A stretch of DNA of 9,324 nt from an uncultured Leptolyngbya sp. (GTDB lineage Bacteria > Cyanobacteriota > Cyanobacteriia > Phormidesmidales > Phormidesmidaceae), in the NCBI GenBank assembly GCA_937899365.1, contig CALBPH010000369.1, positions 1-9,324 on the forward strand, written 5' to 3'. The notes below the pieces were generated by a model, which saw only the letters and a program-made list of their open reading frames with translations, had not been told where the DNA came from and made no database searches. The position numbers and the translations under genes were made by a program. This document shows, one piece after another, positions 5,831 to 9,324 of this stretch. Every line of letters starts with the position of its first letter. The first letter of the stretch is position 1.

Positions 5831-6857
5831 GCTGATTAAGCGCCTGGTTTTCAAACCGCTGACGCGCAGCCCACCACTGCCATCCCACCACGAACTGTAG
5901 TAGCAACAGTCCCACATTGGCAGCTAATAATAATTTTACCCATGGTTTAGGTTGTTCAGAGTCTACCTGGGGAGACTGGGGATTCGTCAGGCGTTCCAAC
6001 AATGCTTCGGCATTTAAGGGGCGCTGCCCCGGAAAAGGCGCCATCATGTCATCTAGCAGCTGGGCAAACCAGAGGTCTACGGGCTCAGCTACCTGATCTC
6101 GCCAGGTAATCTGTCCGGTGGTGTCAACTTCGGGTAGGTCGATGGGGTGAGTGCCCGTCAGCAGGTAAACTAATGAGCGCCCCAGGGCATAAAAATCTGA
6201 CTGGGGCACTGCCCGCCCGTTGATTTGCTCTAGGGGCGTGTACCCTGGTGACACAACGCTGGTAATGTCTCGCTGACCAGCGACTTTGGCAAAATAGGTG
6301 CTGGTCATGGGGCGGACGGTGCCAAAATCCACCAGGGCCAGCTGGTCAGTGGGTCTCAGCATAATGTTGGCCAGTTTAATGTCACGGTGGAAGAGTTCTT
6401 CCTGATGGAGCTGGGCTAACAGATCCACCAGTTGTTTCATCCAGCCGATGGCCGTGGCCTGATTGGTGGGGCCATGTTGTTGTAGCCAGTCGTTTAAGTT
6501 AATGCCTTGAATATTCTCCATTACCAGGCAATACAGACGCCGTCCGTCAACCTCTAGGGAGAAATAGCCGTCGGCGTCTACCTGGGGGATACCCGGATGG
6601 TGGAGTGTTTGTAATGTAGCGGCTTCGCGTTCAAATAGGGGCTGTAAAATTTTCTTTTTGAGCACCTTGAGCACTTTAGTCTGGCCCCGATCGTCAATTT
6701 CAAAGACCTCCGAGGGCTCCCATTCATCGAGTTCGCGTAGCGGTCGAATCAGTCGATAACGGTCTTCTATGAGCAGGGGGGTTTGACAAGACTTGCAATG
6801 GGACAGTCCATCGGGGTTCTCGCGGTGACTACATCGGGGGTTAATACAATAACTCAT
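5778..6857 (-). CDS. Membrane-anchored Ser/Thr kinase with N-terminal zinc ribbon
   Basis: A 359-residue Hanks-type Ser/Thr protein kinase of the cyanobacterial 4-Cys kind. Four cysteines (4, 9, 21, 24) form an N-terminal zinc ribbon. The kinase domain spans ~34-290: candidate ATP-binding Lys64, helix-C Glu78, catalytic loop H-R-D-I-K-L-A-N (157-164), D-F-G (177-179), and an activation segment ending S-P-G-Y-T-P-L-E-Q. The usual GxGxxG loop is missing; its place is taken by P-L-R-E-L-D-E-W-E-P. I recall this from a subfamily of cyanobacterial kinases, so it need not mean inactivity. The catalytic loop has Leu where Pro is usual. A single transmembrane helix (~306-329) follows, leaving a short tail of ~30 residues, so the kinase should face the cytoplasm from the membrane. 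It starts 58 bp after the STAND gene on the same strand, which suggests one operon. No ribosome binding site is visible. The 3' end overlaps the binding-protein gene. Confidence 0.9.
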   Translation of the reverse strand: MSYCINPRCSHRENPDGLSHCKSCQTPLLIEDRYRLIRPLRELDEWEPSEVFEIDDRGQTKVLKVLKKKILQPLFEREAATLQTLHHPGIPQVDADGYFSLEVDGRRLYCLVMENIQGINLNDWLQQHGPTNQATAIGWMKQLVDLLAQLHQEELFHRDIKLANIMLRPTDQLALVDFGTVRPMTSTYFAKVAGQRDITSVVSPGYTPLEQINGRAVPQSDFYALGRSLVYLLTGTHPIDLPEVDTTGQITWRDQVAEPVDLWFAQLLDDMMAPFPGQRPLNAEALLERLTNPQSPQVDSEQPKPWVKLLLAANVGLLLLQFVVGWQWWAARQRFENQALNQPKTTLVAMLPSQSGPAA

Positions 6858-6903
6858 GGGCGATAGGGAGGCAGTGGGGAGATTGGGTAGCCTGCTGTTC
6901 TCT

Positions 6904-6929
6904 TAGGTGAGATGATTAAGGGAGATGAT
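6904..6929. repeat. Imperfect 13-bp tandem repeat at the STAND gene stop codon
   Basis: TAGGTGAGATGAT (6904-6916) and TAAGGGAGATGAT (6917-6929) match at 11 of 13 positions. The pair spans the stop codon (6916-6918) of the NB-ARC gene, exactly where longer relatives continue into further domains. Confidence 0.6.
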
Positions 6930-8220
6930 CGCGCACATATTCCATCACCACTGGGATCAGGGTAAATCCAGCAGCGCTTTTTTCGATTAACGACTTGCCT
7001 AAGAGGGCACTGATGGCGGCTAAACAGCGGGGGTGTTCAACCTCTTCAATGGGTATGGGTTCTGCTTGGGCCGCCAGCTGACACAGAATCTCCTGTTCAG
7101 CGTCCGATAGGCGTTCATATTGTTGGTCAATCAGATATTTGATATCGCCAAACATCGTTATTCCTCGGTCTAGGAATCGATAGACGTCGCCATCAAATAA
7201 TTCTTGGATGGTCATGGCGACAATTCTCAGCATCAGTGGGTTTCCCCGATACTGAGTAATTAGTCTCTTCCAATGGGGTTTGCCTGAGTCCGGCAGCCGT
7301 TCTGCGACCAAAATTTGGGCGGCATCCTGATAGTTAAGACCGCCCAATTCGAGGTAGCGTACGGGACTATTGGCGGCTCTCGATCCTGCCAGTTCGCGGT
7401 TACGTTCACGGCTGGTGACCACAATGCAGCTTTGGTGAGGTTGTTCTCCCAGCTGTTTGAGTAATTCGCGATAGTTGGCATGGTTGGGTTCATAGTCTCC
7501 GACCAGGCTACCGCTGGTGAGAATACTTTCGAGGTTGTCGATTACCACCAGGCAGCGATGCTCTCGCAGGTAGGTCATCAGGGCGGTTAGCTGGTCATAC
7601 CATTCGTCTGAATGGGGAATAACATCGTTGGGGAGTTCGCTGAGCCACTGCCCGAGAACATTTTCGAGGGCGGGCTGATAGCGCAGGGACTGCCAGATGA
7701 CGCCGTCAAATTGGGTTTGCATGGCCTTGGCCAGGGTGATGGCTAGGGATGTTTTGCCCATGCCAGCCGGGCCGATAATGGACACAAACCGGCAGGTGCC
7801 TGCTAACCATTGTTTTAGCTGGTCTAGCTCAACCTGGCGACCATAGAGAGCGGCAACATCAGGCATTTGGTCCCAGTTAATGGCAACCTGGGTGGTGCGG
7901 TAGCCGGCAATTTCTAGCCATTCGGCCACGTCGCGCCAGTTTTCTAGGGCGTTGCGATCGCGCCCCGTCAATCGCTCCACATAACGATAGAGCCCCTGGC
8001 TCAAGGCAACTTCCACCGTCCGTGTTTCGATAATTTGCTGTGTTGCAATTTCGGCTGGACTATTCCCCAGCAGCAGCCCCCGCAGTCGAGTTTTCTCCGA
8101 ATCAGTCAGCCCATATTGTTTGTGGGGCATCAGCTCGTGTTTGGCCTTGGCCAAATCTTCGTAGAGCCGAGCTAAATTCCATTGGGCAGCGGCTTGCTCA
8201 AAAAGCTGTTCTGTAGCCAT
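6916..8220 (-). CDS. NB-ARC/STAND ATPase with N-terminal HTH-like domain, no WD40 tail
   Basis: A 434-residue signal-transduction ATPase. Residues ~1-110 form the HTH-like N-terminal domain found on many cyanobacterial NB-ARC proteins (L-T-D-S-E-K-T-R-L-R-G-L-L, then P-A-E-I-A, G-L-Y-R-Y-V-E, W-L-E-I-A-G-Y). The NB-ARC core starts at Y-G-R-Q-V-E (~126-131). It has Walker A GPAGMGKT (150-157), Walker B C-L-V-V-I-D-N-L (223-230), the sensor-like V-V-T-S-R-E-R (267-273) and G-N-P-L (326-329). A winged-helix segment runs to the C-terminus. Relatives usually go on into WD40 or TPR sensor repeats; here the protein stops just after the winged helix at Y-V-R-D-H-L-P. Reading past the stop in frame gives nothing family-like. 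It may therefore rely on a separate sensor or partner, the kinase 58 bp downstream being the obvious candidate. A TAGAAT -10-like box lies at 8250-8245. No ribosome binding site precedes the ATG. Confidence 0.88.
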   Translation of the reverse strand: MATEQLFEQAAAQWNLARLYEDLAKAKHELMPHKQYGLTDSEKTRLRGLLLGNSPAEIATQQIIETRTVEVALSQGLYRYVERLTGRDRNALENWRDVAEWLEIAGYRTTQVAINWDQMPDVAALYGRQVELDQLKQWLAGTCRFVSIIGPAGMGKTSLAITLAKAMQTQFDGVIWQSLRYQPALENVLGQWLSELPNDVIPHSDEWYDQLTALMTYLREHRCLVVIDNLESILTSGSLVGDYEPNHANYRELLKQLGEQPHQSCIVVTSRERNRELAGSRAANSPVRYLELGGLNYQDAAQILVAERLPDSGKPHWKRLITQYRGNPLMLRIVAMTIQELFDGDVYRFLDRGITMFGDIKYLIDQQYERLSDAEQEILCQLAAQAEPIPIEEVEHPRCLAAISALLGKSLIEKSAAGFTLIPVVMEYVRDHLP

Positions 8221-8276
8221 AGGTCAGATCGCAGGTTATGGGTAATTCTAACCGATTGCCTTAGCGCATCCTTAGA

Positions 8277-8300
8277 TTCATAACCAAGTTCATAACTAGG
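8277..8300. promoter_or_regulatory. Tandem TTCATAAC boxes in the divergent STAND/DUF2207 region
   Basis: TTCATAACCAAG (8277-8288) and TTCATAACTAGG (8289-8300) match at 10 of 12 positions with a 12-bp period, about one helical turn. The first unit is the exact reverse complement of 4442-4453. A weak TTGCCT (8256-8261), 17 bp, CATAAC (8279-8284) promoter for the rightward gene would overlap the boxes. A lone GTTATG lies at 8235-8240. Operator function is inferred. Confidence 0.4.
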
Positions 8301-8377
8301 GGTATGCCTGCGCCAACCTGGGCTGCTTTTATTCTGAACTCATCAGATAGAAACAGATAGCAAAGAAGACGCTTCCT

Positions 8378-9324
8378 ATGATTAATCTTAAACGCTCGGC
8401 AGGCTGGAGGTTTTGTCTGGCTGCCTTAGCCTGTTGGCTGTGTTTTTCTGGCGGTGTGGCCCAAGCGACGTCCCCTTTCTTTTGGGACGACATTGATGTG
8501 GATATCACCTTAGAAGCCGATGGTGATCTGTTGGTAACAGAAACTCAGAAATATGTGTTTACTGCCAATCATACCCCTGAGCGATATCGCTATATTCCCC
8601 TGAAGGGCATAGGCAGCATTACAGATGTTGCTGTTTATGAAAACAATGAGCCGCTGACGGTTTCGACAGGTACTCGCAACGATAACTATTGGATTGGTTG
8701 GCAGCATGCCCTAACGCCCCCTGCAGCTCACACGTTTGTGCTGAGTTATCGTGTGGTGGGTGGGGTGCAGGTCAAGGGTAACCGGAGCCAGATTTACTGG
8801 AATGCACTATTTCCAGAACGAAGTGCCGCCATTAACCGGGGCAAAGTCACGGTACATGTGCCGGATGCATTGGCTGGCAAGGTAACCGTGTTTCAAGGTG
8901 AGGGGGTGGCCAGTCGCGATCGCAAACTCAATCCCACCACATTTGAATTTGTTCCCAACGGTGCGCTAGAACCCCAGCAGTTTCTCACCATTCGCCTCGG
9001 GTTTCCCACCAATGCCCTGGCCATCACTCAGCCCTATTCAGACCAATGGGTTAGACAAAAATCTCCCCTGGATCCAGTCCTCAGGTGGGCACCCCTCGGT
9101 AGTCTTATTTTGGTAATAGTCGGCGCAATTACTACCCTGAGAAAACGATGCCCCAACTGTGGTCAGCTAGCCTTACATCGTTCAAGTCGCGTTGTTAGAA
9201 AAGCCACTCGATATAGCCACGGTCAGAAAGATGTCCAACACACCTGCCAACGCTGTAACTACGATCGCACCTTTACCCAGAGAATTCCCCGTAAATCATC
9301 GTCCACAAGCTCTGGCGCTTCCGT
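8378..9324 (+). CDS. DUF2207-like membrane protein with zinc ribbon (3' partial)
   Basis: The gene starts at the ATG at 8378 and stays open to the window end (315 codons seen). Residues ~1-30 are a signal peptide: a basic N-terminus (Lys5, Arg6), a hydrophobic core and A-Q-A before the mature W-D-D-I-D-V-D-I start. The following ~200 residues resemble the extracytoplasmic beta domain of DUF2207 (YciQ-like) proteins: L-E-A-D-G-D-L-L-V-T-E-T, R-Y-R-Y-I-P-L, S-Y-R-V-V-G-G, and Y-W-N-A-L-F-P. One transmembrane helix (~234-254) follows, then a zinc ribbon with cysteines 258, 261, 290 and 293. A Ser-rich tail begins at the cut. The zinc ribbon should lie in the cytoplasm. Molecular function is unknown. 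It is divergent from the STAND gene across 157 bp. A weak purine stretch (AAAGAAG, 8361-8367) may act as ribosome binding site. Family assignment is by pattern recognition, not by search. Confidence 0.75.
   Translation, partial: MINLKRSAGWRFCLAALACWLCFSGGVAQATSPFFWDDIDVDITLEADGDLLVTETQKYVFTANHTPERYRYIPLKGIGSITDVAVYENNEPLTVSTGTRNDNYWIGWQHALTPPAAHTFVLSYRVVGGVQVKGNRSQIYWNALFPERSAAINRGKVTVHVPDALAGKVTVFQGEGVASRDRKLNPTTFEFVPNGALEPQQFLTIRLGFPTNALAITQPYSDQWVRQKSPLDPVLRWAPLGSLILVIVGAITTLRKRCPNCGQLALHRSSRVVRKATRYSHGQKDVQHTCQRCNYDRTFTQRIPRKSSSTSSGAS

Noticed and set aside
5846..5857. GGTTTTCAAACC palindrome as terminator between the convergent genes
   Set aside because: The stem is only five base pairs, lies inside the kinase coding sequence and has no U-tract.
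7260..7493. Second minus-strand frame inside the NB-ARC gene
   Set aside because: It overlaps the conserved NB-ARC core in another frame and reads as random peptide.

Overview
The window looks like chromosomal DNA of a cyanobacterium. It carries five copies of the octamer GCGATCGC (3651, 3960, 5420, 7954, 8916), the HIP1 palindrome over-represented in many cyanobacteria. It also encodes a beta-carboxysome shell protein (CcmP), a Get3d-type ATPase known from photosynthetic lineages, and cyanobacterial-type 4-Cys Ser/Thr kinase and NB-ARC proteins. The genus cannot be fixed from this sequence; a filamentous, Leptolyngbya-like organism is only a guess.

Layout, left to right. (1) 1-84: a strong terminator hairpin, then get3d on the minus strand (85-1266). 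(2) 1267-1628: a divergent intergenic region with two short tandem duplications. (3) A rightward cluster: a small secreted protein of unknown function (1629-2036), ruvB (2114-3262) and ccmP (3350-3988, probable TTG start). (4) 3989-4495: a gene-poor gap of about 500 bp. It holds a perfect 12-bp hairpin, direct repeats, several GTTATG/CATAAC boxes and what may be a decayed minus-strand gene. (5) A membrane-anchored, ABC-type sugar-binding protein (about 4496-5830) with no transporter partners in view. (6) A minus-strand pair: a WD40-less NB-ARC/STAND ATPase (8220-6916) followed by a zinc-ribbon Ser/Thr kinase with a C-terminal membrane helix (6857-5778). The kinase 3' end overlaps the binding-protein gene tail to tail by 53 bp. 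(7) A divergent DUF2207-like secreted/membrane protein with a C-terminal zinc ribbon (8378 onward), cut by the window end.

Most genes are recognisable housekeeping or accessory cyanobacterial families: tail-anchored/client-protein ATPase, Holliday-junction branch migration, carboxysome shell and sugar sensing or uptake. The parts that deserve a second look are the STAND-kinase pair, which may form a small signalling or conflict module; the ~500-bp gap with its putative gene remnant; and a 12-bp motif, CTTGGTTATGAA, shared in opposite orientation by the gap before the binding protein and the divergent STAND/DUF2207 promoter region. I see no CRISPR array, tRNA, rRNA or intact insertion sequence.
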